A stretch of 48,738 nt of DNA from Desulfobulbaceae bacterium (GTDB taxonomy: Bacteria; Desulfobacterota; Desulfobulbia; Desulfobulbales; Desulfocapsaceae). A program made the translations under genes and the position numbers. The DNA lies in assembly GCA_011391225.1 (NCBI GenBank), contig JAABQY010000002.1, positions 1 to 48,738 on the forward strand. The letters are read 5' to 3'. The notes below the pieces were generated by a model, which ran no database searches, was not told the DNA's origin, and saw only the letters and a program-made list of their open reading frames with translations. Of this stretch, positions 1-9,014 are shown piece by piece (within the stretch, counting starts at the first letter, position 1; each line of letters starts with the position of its first letter).

Positions 1-1
1 G

Positions 2-160
2 ATGCTGCACTCCTATCTTGAAGCATTGGACATCTTCCCTGGTCAGGAATCGACGGAAAAGGAAGAGGATCTCTCCGATCTTTTTGAGAGTATTCTTCTG
101 CCGGATGACGAAAATTCCGACCCTGATGATATTGGTAATATCAATATGGGGTCTTCCTGA
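2..160 (+). CDS. C-terminal 52 codons of an upstream protein cut by the window edge (acidic tail; possibly DivIVA-like by context only)
   Basis: Frame 2 is open from base 2 to TGA at 158-160: ...MLHSYLEALDIFPGQESTEKEEDLSDLFESILLPDDENSDPDDIGNINMGSS*. The next gene starts 8 nt later. Confidence 0.5.
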   Translation: MLHSYLEALDIFPGQESTEKEEDLSDLFESILLPDDENSDPDDIGNINMGSS

Positions 161-167
161 GAAAATC

Positions 168-476
168 ATGCCCTATCTCTCGCAAGCCTCCGATGGTAAC
201 GTTCTGGTCCGCTTGCATGTGCAGCCGAAGGCCTCAAAGACCAGAATAATCGGGCTTTTTGACGGATGTTTGAAGCTTGCCATTCTTGCCCCGCCGGTTG
301 ATGGCAGGGCCAATGAAGAAGTGGTGACATTCCTTGCTGGCCTGTTGGGGATTCCGGGGCGGAACATCACTTTGAAATCGGGGGCACAGGGACGGAGAAA
401 ACAGCTGCTCATTCATGGCTTGCCATTAGAGGAAGTGCGCCGCAAGCTTTCTGAAAGGCTTGTTGTCGAACCGTAA
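168..476 (+). CDS. DUF167/YggU family protein
   Basis: ATG at 168 gives MPYLSQASDGNVLVRLHVQPKASKTRIIG...LAPPVDGRANEEVVTFLAGLLGIPGRNITLKSGAQGRRKQLLIHG, the DUF167 signature (PPVDGRAN, SGxxxRxK). The longer track ORF from 18 overlaps the upstream gene. Confidence 0.88.
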   Translation: MPYLSQASDGNVLVRLHVQPKASKTRIIGLFDGCLKLAILAPPVDGRANEEVVTFLAGLLGIPGRNITLKSGAQGRRKQLLIHGLPLEEVRRKLSERLVVEP

Positions 477-493
477 AGCGGGAGGCGGGGAAT

Positions 494-1201
494 GTGAAAA
501 CCTATATTATTGCCAATTGGAAATGTCATAAGACAGGTGATGCAGGGCGGCGCTGGTTTGACCGTTTTGGAGCGCTCTATACGCCGCACCCTGAGGTGCA
601 GATCGTCGTTGCACCGCCCCTGCTCTCTCTTGAGACGCTGGCTGCCCATGTTCATCATCTGGGTCTTGAAAATGTTGCCCTGGCGGTCCAAGACATCTCA
701 CCTTTTCCCAGGGGCGGGTACACCGGGGCGATCGCGGCGGACATGGCGGCGGGGCTTGCCGGTTTTGCGATCGTAGGTCACAGCGAACGTCGCCGATATT
801 TTCATGAAACCCATATGGATGTGGCGAATAAAGTGGCCGAAGCAGTAGATGCTGGACTTATCCCCATTGTTTGTGTCGACGGCTCTTACGCCCTCACCCA
901 ACTTAACGCCCTCGAAGATACCCGCTCTCTATCGCTCGTGGTTGCTTATACTCCGGTTGAGGCGATGACTGTAAAAATTGCCGAAGCACCACTTGCAGTT
1001 GCCGAATCGGTGGGCCGTATAAAACAGATGTTTAGCTCCTGGCCGATAATCTATGGGGGAGCGCTTCTGCCGGAAAACGTCGGCAACTATTTGCAGTTAC
1101 CGCAACTGTCCGGAGTATTTGTCGGGGCGGCAAGCCTTGACCCAGATACCTTCGCCGCTATCTGCAGGCAGGCATTGCTTCAAAAGGTCACTGCCCTTTA
1201 A
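494..1201 (+). CDS. tpiA: Triosephosphate isomerase family protein, divergent
   Basis: ANWKCHK, IVGHSERRRYFHET, IIYGGALLPENV and VFVGAASL motifs. GTG start. Catalytic Glu region reads AYTPVEAM instead of AYEPVWAIGTG. Confidence 0.8.
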   Translation: MKTYIIANWKCHKTGDAGRRWFDRFGALYTPHPEVQIVVAPPLLSLETLAAHVHHLGLENVALAVQDISPFPRGGYTGAIAADMAAGLAGFAIVGHSERRRYFHETHMDVANKVAEAVDAGLIPIVCVDGSYALTQLNALEDTRSLSLVVAYTPVEAMTVKIAEAPLAVAESVGRIKQMFSSWPIIYGGALLPENVGNYLQLPQLSGVFVGAASLDPDTFAAICRQALLQKVTAL

Positions 1202-1242
1202 TGCTTCTGTAAAATAGTCGTGTCGGAGCTGGCTATTTGCGC

Positions 1243-1647
1243 TTACGCGTCCAGAGCGGAGAAGATCTGATCGAGTCGCCCAGGGAATTCCACGATGAGG
1301 ACATTGTAAATATCGGTAAAAGAGACAAGCTGGCAATTGTCCTGGAGTTTCTTGAACTCACTTGCCCACTCCGGCGGGATAAGATCGGGGCGGGTAGAAA
1401 GGATCTGCCCAAGCTTGATGAATGTTGGGCTGAGTTCCTCCAGAACCATGCGGACGCGAACCGGCCGGGGTAAAGCTTCATTGCCGTTGCTGGAAGGGGC
1501 CTCCAGCTCATCTTTGCTTCCGCCGAGGAGGCGATGCAGTCCTGTGTCCTGCACCAGTTGCCGAAAGCCGAATTTACACAACACCTTAATGAGTTCGGCA
1601 AATCTCCGGGTGTTTCTGATAGTCCGTTTGATGGAGGTGATTTTCAT
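1243..1647 (-). pseudogene. Truncated ABC1/UbiB-family protein (N-terminal KxGQ region only, kinase domain absent)
   Basis: [47 protein letters not shown] matches the ABC1/ADCK N-terminal region. The ORF stops at SALDA*, before the AAASIAQVH-type kinase motifs. Confidence 0.7.
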
Positions 1648-2534
1648 GCCGAGGTGAAGATGCTGAGAACGGCCTGATCACTCTGACGACTGCGTTTCAG
1701 CCCCTCAAACCACAGGCCAAGATTGTCATCATGCCAGTTGAGCCCGAAGTCCTGCCAGAGTTTGCCGGTTTCCGGCAGGAAATCGACGAACATCTTGGAG
1801 ACGTCTTCAGCCCTGAGAAGTTCGGGGCTGCAATACATCAGGGAGAGAATGTCGGCGACCTGGACGATGAGAGGATATTGGCGGAAAGCCCCGGCATCTT
1901 GAGGCGAATGATGGTAGCCAATGGCGGCAACCAGCTGTACCGGAAGTAGCCATTTTTTTGCCAGGAGCAAACCCACCTGGTCATGACTTATGGCAAATTT
2001 TTTCCGTTCTTCGGAGATATCATTAAACAGCGGGTGGTTGGCAAGTTCCTGCAGGATCGGATATGTGTCTGGGAAAGTAATGAACATTGCTAGCTTGCCT
2101 ATGTCGTGAATGAGGCCGGCTATAAACAGCTCGCTGGGGGAGAGATGCAGGTGTTCGCCGATGATTTTCGCCGCCAGCCCACAGGTGAAGGTATGTTCCC
2201 AGAAAAGACCGACCCTGTTTCTGGTTTCTTTCGTCATTTTCGGAAAAGATGAAAAAATTGCCTTACCGATGACAATATTTTTGATTTCCTCATAACCGAG
2301 TACGACAACCGCTCGTTCGATGGTGCCAACCTCCCGGGGAATACCGAAAAATGCCGAATTTGCCACTTTCAGGATGGTGGCGCACATGGTTTGATCGGGG
2401 AGGATGACCCGCATCAGATCATTGGCGCAGCACTCGGGATTGGCCGTGACGGTCATAATCTCGGTAACGATTGCCGGTAAAGCCGGAAACGATTCAATCC
2501 GGGCATTAATGGAGTTGAGAGATTGATCTGTCAT
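1644..2534 (-). CDS. HDOD domain protein
   Basis: [12 protein letters not shown]...[34 protein letters not shown]...[10 protein letters not shown] matches HDOD-family motifs. 4-nt overlap with the downstream ABC1 fragment. Confidence 0.9.
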   Translation of the reverse strand: MTDQSLNSINARIESFPALPAIVTEIMTVTANPECCANDLMRVILPDQTMCATILKVANSAFFGIPREVGTIERAVVVLGYEEIKNIVIGKAIFSSFPKMTKETRNRVGLFWEHTFTCGLAAKIIGEHLHLSPSELFIAGLIHDIGKLAMFITFPDTYPILQELANHPLFNDISEERKKFAISHDQVGLLLAKKWLLPVQLVAAIGYHHSPQDAGAFRQYPLIVQVADILSLMYCSPELLRAEDVSKMFVDFLPETGKLWQDFGLNWHDDNLGLWFEGLKRSRQSDQAVLSIFTSA

Positions 2535-4153
2535 GGGTTAAGCTCTGGAAAAGTATTGAACAGGTCCCGGCGGGCGTGTTCAAGGACAGCATGGTCCAGG
2601 TGAAGTAGATGGTTTTTTTCAATAACCGTAAGAAGTTGGGCAACCAAGAAGGGATCAAATTGCTTCCCCGCCTCCCTGCTCAACTCGAGGATGATCTCCT
2701 CGGGAGTCAGCTGAGGGCGGTAAGGACGTTTGGCATTCATCGCCGCAAGTGCATCAATGATGGTGAATATTCGTGCGCCAAGTGGGATCTCGTCACCTTT
2801 CAGGCCGTGCGGATGGCCGGTACCGTCATAGTGCTCACCCTGGCACATCAAAACCTCGCGTTCATCTGAGAAGTAATCGAACATATTGGTAAGTTCCGTC
2901 AGTTTCAACGGTAAGTCATCAATGATTTTTCGCTCTTTGTGCGACAGCTGCGTGGGTTTGCAGATAAGGTCATTGTGGAGCAGGGAGCGGAAACTGTTAC
3001 AGAGGGTGATGGTATTATGAAAGGTTTCGATATGCTGACCGGGCAAACCAAGTTGCTGGCCGAGGAGGGTGATGTAACGGGTGACTGAAGTTGCATGGGC
3101 CAGGTGATCGGGGCCGGCGACATTCTTGGCGAGAAGCTGAACGGAGGCGATAGCTGAATTTTTTGTCCTCTCCATGATTCGTTGCAGCGAGTCTTTGAGA
3201 AAAGCCATGGATTTCCTGGGGCTGAGCTGACTCGGGCAGTTCAGCGGACTGAATATATGCAGTCTGTTGCGGCCTTGGGCCTTGGCCATAAAGAGGGCAG
3301 TTTCCGCCATGTTGATAAAATCGTCATGGTTGGCCGGGTTATGGGTCTGCATGCTGGCAAGTCCCATTGAGATGGTGATACTATGGGTTGTCGGACCGCG
3401 GGTAAAGGGTTTTTCAGAACAGGCTTTGCGGATTTTCTCTGTGGTTTTTTTCGCTTCATCAAGACCTGCGCCGGGCATAAGAACGACAAATTCTTCGCCG
3501 GAGAAGCGGTAGCAGCTGTCAATTTTTCGCGAACTTGTCGTCAGTCTTGCCGCCATGTCATTGAGAATGAAATCGCCGTATTGCAGGCCGGAGGTTTTAT
3601 TGACGGTACTGAAAAAATCGATGTTGAGAAGCAGTAGAGAAAGGTCCTCGCCGCTGATTTTGGCGTTCTCCATGACCTGCATGAGACCCGTGGTAAGGTG
3701 GCGACGATTATACAGCCCTGTCAGCCCATCGCGGGTTGCCAGGGCATCAAGTTGCCGATTGAAAGTGGTGGAATTGGCATGATGTTCGACACAGATTTTC
3801 TGCATCCTGCAGAGAAAGTTTATTTTGTGCAGAAAAACTTCAAGGGGCACGGGAACAGACATAAAGTCGAGCAAAAACTTGTCGCGATAGTGTTGGAAAA
3901 AAGGGGGTACAAAAGCCTCGGCACTGAGAAAGAGAATTGGGGTAGAGGGTGGCAAGGACGAATGTTCGAAAAGTGGTTGAATTTCATCGGTTGCACCGGT
4001 AATGAGAATGAGTGAAGCTTTGCGCAATTCCTCTTGCGATGGGACAAGACCTTGGGACAGATAAAGAGCTGACGCACAAAGCGGAAGGACAAGTTCTTTC
4101 AGACGTTGGCCCGGGACGAGATCCGAGACGGTTAAATACCTGTTGTCGGTCAT
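2531..4153 (-). CDS. Putative diguanylate cyclase (GGDEF, SGEEF variant) with C-terminal degenerate HD-GYP-like domain and N-terminal receiver-like region
   Basis: DALATRDGLTGLYNRRHL...YRFSGEEFVVLMPG (GGDEF); C-terminal GEHYDGTGHPHGLKGDEIPLGARIFTIIDALAAMNAKRPYR (HD-GYP-like). Confidence 0.88.
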   Translation of the reverse strand: MTDNRYLTVSDLVPGQRLKELVLPLCASALYLSQGLVPSQEELRKASLILITGATDEIQPLFEHSSLPPSTPILFLSAEAFVPPFFQHYRDKFLLDFMSVPVPLEVFLHKINFLCRMQKICVEHHANSTTFNRQLDALATRDGLTGLYNRRHLTTGLMQVMENAKISGEDLSLLLLNIDFFSTVNKTSGLQYGDFILNDMAARLTTSSRKIDSCYRFSGEEFVVLMPGAGLDEAKKTTEKIRKACSEKPFTRGPTTHSITISMGLASMQTHNPANHDDFINMAETALFMAKAQGRNRLHIFSPLNCPSQLSPRKSMAFLKDSLQRIMERTKNSAIASVQLLAKNVAGPDHLAHATSVTRYITLLGQQLGLPGQHIETFHNTITLCNSFRSLLHNDLICKPTQLSHKERKIIDDLPLKLTELTNMFDYFSDEREVLMCQGEHYDGTGHPHGLKGDEIPLGARIFTIIDALAAMNAKRPYRPQLTPEEIILELSREAGKQFDPFLVAQLLTVIEKNHLLHLDHAVLEHARRDLFNTFPELNP

Positions 4154-4323
4154 AACCTAGAGGTTTATTCGTTCAGTTTCAGGTGGTAGCCGGAGGGGCA
4201 GTGTTCCTCGCAGGGAGATTGATCATGATTTCAAAGTATATATCTTCTCAGCAGCAAAAAGCAAATTTTTTAAATGCCCGCTTCCATATCAGAAAATAAA
4301 TGCATGGCAGAATAGGCTTTTTG

Positions 4324-5106
4324 TCAGAAAGGCAGGGTCGATGGCTTTGAATAATCGTGCCGGTTAAATGCCTGTTTAAGAATTTCGGTGAATTGCCCCT
4401 TGATCTGTTTGAGCGGCGGGATGGGATTAAGAAAGATCATGACCTCCTTGACTGGAGGGGGGGAAGCGATGCGCAGATCCTGCTCGAGAGCCTTGCTGGG
4501 TTCTAGGGTTGAGTGGGAATGAAGAAATCGCAGTCGTTCGGTGTCGGGTGAATCGAGATTGCGCAGAAAAGAAAGGATTTCGGAAAGGTCGTTTTGACGC
4601 TGAAATCTCTCGATTTCCATGCAGATCTCTGAATATTCTTCCTTGAGCAGGAGGTAAGTGTCGTGGTATGTCACAACATCTTCAGCTAAGGAATGGTAGA
4701 CAATGAGTGCCAGACCGCGAAACCTTCGCCAGCGGGTGAATCCTTCGCCGCGCATTGCTATAAAAAGTTCTTGCCCCTTCGGCAAGGTTTGGCGGTCGCA
4801 TGTATTCAGGGCGTATTCCTTTGGCAGGCCGGCAAGATCCAGGAAGGAACAAAAAAGGCGCGGTTCCTGGAGAAGGAACTGCATGCGGCAAAGATGCAGA
4901 CGGATTCCAACGTTCAGCTCTTGGTTGGTTTCCATCAGCTTTTCCAGATATTCCTTGGACTGGCTTTCAATCCGGGTGCGGAAACCGAAATAGCGGTTGG
5001 CAATCTCCTGCTTTACTTCGTAAGCGATGGCGTTTGCGAAATCTTCCATAGCGAAAACCGGGTGCTCAAGGGAGGAGGTGGGAAATAACCGGTCAAACAA
5101 TGGCAT
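4324..5106 (-). CDS. Hypothetical protein, 260 aa
   Basis: Long ORF compatible with the strand order of its neighbours. No family recognised. Confidence 0.6.
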   Translation of the reverse strand: MPLFDRLFPTSSLEHPVFAMEDFANAIAYEVKQEIANRYFGFRTRIESQSKEYLEKLMETNQELNVGIRLHLCRMQFLLQEPRLFCSFLDLAGLPKEYALNTCDRQTLPKGQELFIAMRGEGFTRWRRFRGLALIVYHSLAEDVVTYHDTYLLLKEEYSEICMEIERFQRQNDLSEILSFLRNLDSPDTERLRFLHSHSTLEPSKALEQDLRIASPPPVKEVMIFLNPIPPLKQIKGQFTEILKQAFNRHDYSKPSTLPF

Positions 5107-5161
5107 CCCACAGGTAAGGGTAGTATAGTGTGGATGCTGATAAGATGCACCGTACTTTTAC

Positions 5162-6985
5162 ATGGATGGACCAATGGCTGACAGGGAATCACGGGACGAT
5201 GTTGCCGCGCTTGTAAAAGAGCGGGCCGATATTGTGCAGATTATTGGGGAATGTGTAGAACTGAAACGGAGCGGCGTGCGTTTTCTCGGCAGGTGTCCTT
5301 TTCACGGTGAAAAAACGCCTTCATTTTCGGTGCACGCCGGCCAGCAGTTTTATCATTGTTTTGGCTGCGGTGAGTCAGGTGATGTCTTCAGCTTCATGAT
5401 GAAATATCATAATCTTGATTTCCCGAGTGCCCTCAAGGAATTGGCTAAAAGATATCAAATAGAACTGCCGGAGCGTCGCCCATCAAAAGAAGAGGAACAG
5501 CGGATACAGAAAAGCCAGCTGCTCTTTGCCGTCAATGACAAGTGCGCAACAATTTTTTGTCGTTATTTGCAGGATGCGCCGGGTGCTCGGGTGGCTCGGG
5601 ACTATTTAAGCAAAAGGGGGGTTAACTCCGAGATACTGACCAGGTATCGCATCGGCTATGCCCCGGCGGTTGAGGAAGTCGGGTGGAACTTCCTTGGCAG
5701 CCGGCTCGGGAAAGAAGAGCTGCCAACCGCCGTAGAAGCGGGACTGCTGGTCGAAAAGGAGCAGGGTGGGAGTTATGACCGTTTCCGTGACCGAATCCTC
5801 TTCCCGATTGCCGATATCAGTGGCCGGATCTGTGGCTTTGGCGGCAGGATTGTCGGAGAGGGTCAGCCTAAGTACCTCAATTCCCCTGAAAGCCCGGTTT
5901 TTATCAAAGGCAAATTGTTGCTCGGTCTGTTTCAGCAAAAAGAATATATCAGGCGGCAAAATCATGCGATCCTGGTCGAGGGCAATTTTGATCTTATTTC
6001 CCTCGTTGCCCATGGTTGCAACAATGTGGCAGCACCGCTTGGAACTGCCTTAACCCCTGAACAGCTCCGGCTGCTTAAGCGCTTTGCCGAGAAGGTAACT
6101 CTTTTGTTTGACGGTGATGATGCCGGCAGAAAAGCGGCTGTCCGGGCAGTGCCGCTTTTTCTCGCAGAACAGATTCCCGGACGGGTGGCCTTTCTCCCAG
6201 CGGAACATGACCCGGACACCTTTGTTCGGGAGAAGGGACTGGTGGAATTAAACAAGCTTCTCGATCAATCGATAGCTTTGCCGGAATTTGCCCTGGCGCA
6301 GATGACGGATAAACACGGGCTTACCCTTGACGGCAAGAGTAAAATCCTGGAAGAGCTCAAACCCTTGATCGCGGCGGCGGCTTCCCCCTTGCAACGCTCG
6401 CTCTTTATCGCCCATTTTGCTGAGAAACTCGGGTTGACGGTCGACCAACTTGGCGGAAACCTTGAGCGAGCCGCAGGGCCGATTGTTCTGCCACAGGCCA
6501 AGACGGTGCATAGGGCCAGAGCTGAACAGGCCGTGCCGTTGGCCATGGCTCAGCGCCAACTTGTCGAGTTCATGATTCTCCAGCCGAAATATTTTTTTCG
6601 GCTGGCCGAGGGTGGTCTCAGGGCTTGTCTTGCCGGGGGAGTTGGTGAAATTCTCTTTTTGCAGATGGAGAGCCTGCTCACCGCCAATCCTCAGGCGGAA
6701 CCCGAAGAATTGTTGACGGTCTTGCCGGAAGGTGGTGAACGAAGTTTGGTCGCTGAGCTTCTCCTGCGTGCCCCGGTACATGCATCCGAGCGGGACGAAA
6801 ACACTTCTTCCGAGGAGATTGCCGATTTGCTCCTCTATCTGCGTAAAGATAAATTGAAAAAGCAGTCCGAGGAGTTAATGTTGCGCATTGAACAGGCCGA
6901 GAAGTCCGGGGATCACCACCTCTTGCAGGATATGCTGGTGGAGAAGGTTGAGATCACTCGAAAATTGCATGATGAGAGCGTGTGA
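5162..6985 (+). CDS. dnaG: DNA primase DnaG
   Basis: CHC2 zinc finger (CPFHGEKTPSFSVHAGQQFYHCFGCGESGDVFSFMM) and Toprim motifs (LVEGNFDLI, LLFDGDDAGRKAA). The start may be the ATG at 5174. Confidence 0.97.
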   Translation: MDGPMADRESRDDVAALVKERADIVQIIGECVELKRSGVRFLGRCPFHGEKTPSFSVHAGQQFYHCFGCGESGDVFSFMMKYHNLDFPSALKELAKRYQIELPERRPSKEEEQRIQKSQLLFAVNDKCATIFCRYLQDAPGARVARDYLSKRGVNSEILTRYRIGYAPAVEEVGWNFLGSRLGKEELPTAVEAGLLVEKEQGGSYDRFRDRILFPIADISGRICGFGGRIVGEGQPKYLNSPESPVFIKGKLLLGLFQQKEYIRRQNHAILVEGNFDLISLVAHGCNNVAAPLGTALTPEQLRLLKRFAEKVTLLFDGDDAGRKAAVRAVPLFLAEQIPGRVAFLPAEHDPDTFVREKGLVELNKLLDQSIALPEFALAQMTDKHGLTLDGKSKILEELKPLIAAAASPLQRSLFIAHFAEKLGLTVDQLGGNLERAAGPIVLPQAKTVHRARAEQAVPLAMAQRQLVEFMILQPKYFFRLAEGGLRACLAGGVGEILFLQMESLLTANPQAEPEELLTVLPEGGERSLVAELLLRAPVHASERDENTSSEEIADLLLYLRKDKLKKQSEELMLRIEQAEKSGDHHLLQDMLVEKVEITRKLHDESV

Positions 6986-7229
6986 GGGGGCCAAGTTATT
7001 TCGTAACGGCTCTTTACCGCTGAGGCAAAGGATGTGGGTAATCTAATTACTTTGGGCTTTGTAAGGAAATTGCTTGACATTTCCATCTGTTTGGTTTGAT
7101 TGGAGGGTGTGAGTATGAAGTGTTGTGTGTATCGACGAGCAGTGCGTAATTCGGATACAGGGGATGGGTGAGACTGGCGGGAAAGAATGGCATGTTGGTT
7201 TGCCCGTGAATTGTTGAAAGGAGAGTTGC

Positions 7230-8903
7230 ATGGCGTTGGCAGGAAATGAAGACGACGTAGTCAGGGAGGCCGATGAGGTTATGAGAGAGTACGACGTGGT
7301 AGACGACGCAGCCTCTTATGGCATAAGCGATGATTTCAGCGAAGATCTTGCCGATGAATTGGTATTTCCCCTGGAGCTTTCTGAGTCATCGCAAGATAAA
7401 CGCGCCTCCCTCGGTCAAGATCGTCGGAGCAGTGCTCTCAGTGACCGACGCACGTGCGACAGACGCAGGGCAACGCGATACTCGGAAGAGCAGGATAAGG
7501 TCACTAAATCGAAGGGTTCTATCGATCCAATGAATATGTATCTTCGTGAAATGGGGACGATGACCTTGCTCAATCATGAAGAAGAATTGAAGCTTGCCAA
7601 AATGATGGAAGCCGGCAAGCAAAGGGTTCAGAATGCTGTTCTCAAGGCCCCACTGGCAATTCCTGCCTTACTTGAGGTGGTCCGGGGTCTTGACACCAAT
7701 AATGATAAGATCTGTCAGATTCTCGGCGGGATACTGGACAGTGAGCCCGGCACGGTAAAAATGGAAAGCCGGGAATTTTTGGCCTGCGTCGGACAGGCGG
7801 TGGAACTCAATAAAAAACGAGAAGCTATGCTGGCGAGGTATCTGCATCTGCCTGAACACAGCGCCGAAGCTGGCCTAGTTTTTGAGGAAACTCTCAAGAC
7901 AGGTGAAGAAATTGCCGGATTGTTTGCCGAAAAATTCATCTGTGTCGAATGTATTAAGGCGATGGCCGACGGACTTGAGGAATTGTCGAAGCGCTTTCGT
8001 AAAGTCCTTGTCGAGTTAATGCATCAACACAGCAGTTTACAGCTTAAAGCCACCCACGCCGCTTTGCCTGAAGCCCTTTCCCGGCAGGTTAATCGTCAGA
8101 TGCTTGAGGACTCCGGCATTGATCAACGGCAATTGCAACAGACTCTCCAGGAAATTGATGCCGGTTGGGATGTTTATAAACACGCCAAAGAAGGGTTGGT
8201 TCGGGCGAATCTGCGTCTGGTGATCTCCGTTTCCAAAAAATTTGTTAATCGCGGTCTGCAGTTCTCCGATCTTATTCAGGAAGGCAATATCGGCCTGATG
8301 AAGGCGGTTGAAAAGTTTGATTATCACCGCGGTTACAAATTCAGTACCTACGCCACCTGGTGGATCAGGCAGGCCATCACCCGAGGCATTGCCGACCAGG
8401 GCAGGACAATTCGCCTGCCCGTTCATATGATTGAGACGATAAATCGCCTTCTCAGGGTATCGAAAGATTTTCTTATCGAAGAGCATCGCGAACCGACACC
8501 CGAGGAGATGGCGATACAGCTCGGAACCGAAGTAAGCAAGGTTAAATCAGCACTGAAGATTGCCAAAGACGCAATCTCCCTGGATACCCCGGTGGGGGAT
8601 GACGGTGAAGTATTCCTTGGTGATTTCCTCGAGGACAAAGAAAAGCTTGGGCCGGATCAAATATCGATGGTCGCAAGTCTTAGAGAATGTTTGAGCCAGG
8701 TGATATCCTCACTTTCGCCGCGGGAAGCAAAAGTTTTACGGTTGCGATACGGGATTGATGTTGGTTGTGATCATACCCTTGAGGAAGTAGGCAAGGCCTT
8801 CGCAGTTACCAGGGAACGCATTCGGCAGATTGAGGCGCAAGCGATCATGAAACTGAAGCATCCTTCCCGGGTTGAAGAATTGAAAGTGTTTATGACTGAT
8901 TGA
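7230..8903 (+). CDS. rpoD: RNA polymerase primary sigma factor RpoD-like
   Basis: Regions 2-4: [60 protein letters not shown]...[22 protein letters not shown]. Directly downstream of dnaG. Confidence 0.96.
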   Translation: MALAGNEDDVVREADEVMREYDVVDDAASYGISDDFSEDLADELVFPLELSESSQDKRASLGQDRRSSALSDRRTCDRRRATRYSEEQDKVTKSKGSIDPMNMYLREMGTMTLLNHEEELKLAKMMEAGKQRVQNAVLKAPLAIPALLEVVRGLDTNNDKICQILGGILDSEPGTVKMESREFLACVGQAVELNKKREAMLARYLHLPEHSAEAGLVFEETLKTGEEIAGLFAEKFICVECIKAMADGLEELSKRFRKVLVELMHQHSSLQLKATHAALPEALSRQVNRQMLEDSGIDQRQLQQTLQEIDAGWDVYKHAKEGLVRANLRLVISVSKKFVNRGLQFSDLIQEGNIGLMKAVEKFDYHRGYKFSTYATWWIRQAITRGIADQGRTIRLPVHMIETINRLLRVSKDFLIEEHREPTPEEMAIQLGTEVSKVKSALKIAKDAISLDTPVGDDGEVFLGDFLEDKEKLGPDQISMVASLRECLSQVISSLSPREAKVLRLRYGIDVGCDHTLEEVGKAFAVTRERIRQIEAQAIMKLKHPSRVEELKVFMTD

Positions 8904-9014
8904 AAGGCTTTTTATGGAAAAGCCGGTATAAGCTTAAAGGTAGAAACTTAAAATTAAAATGAACCGAAGGCAGCGCCTTCTGCCCTGCGGTTCGGAGAGA
9001 AAGGCAAGCGGAAA

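Noticed and set aside
1233-1601. Frameshifted continuation of the ABC1 kinase domain
   Set aside because: The alternative frame shows no kinase motifs, and the remaining DNA is only the end of the tpiA-like gene.
7074-7102. rpoD promoter beginning with TTGACA
   Set aside because: The -35 matches but no good -10 hexamer lies at 16-18 nt spacing.
8908-8926. GGCTTTT-TATGG-AAAAGCC inverted repeat after rpoD
   Set aside because: Short 7-bp AT-rich stem without a T tract; too weak to call a terminator.
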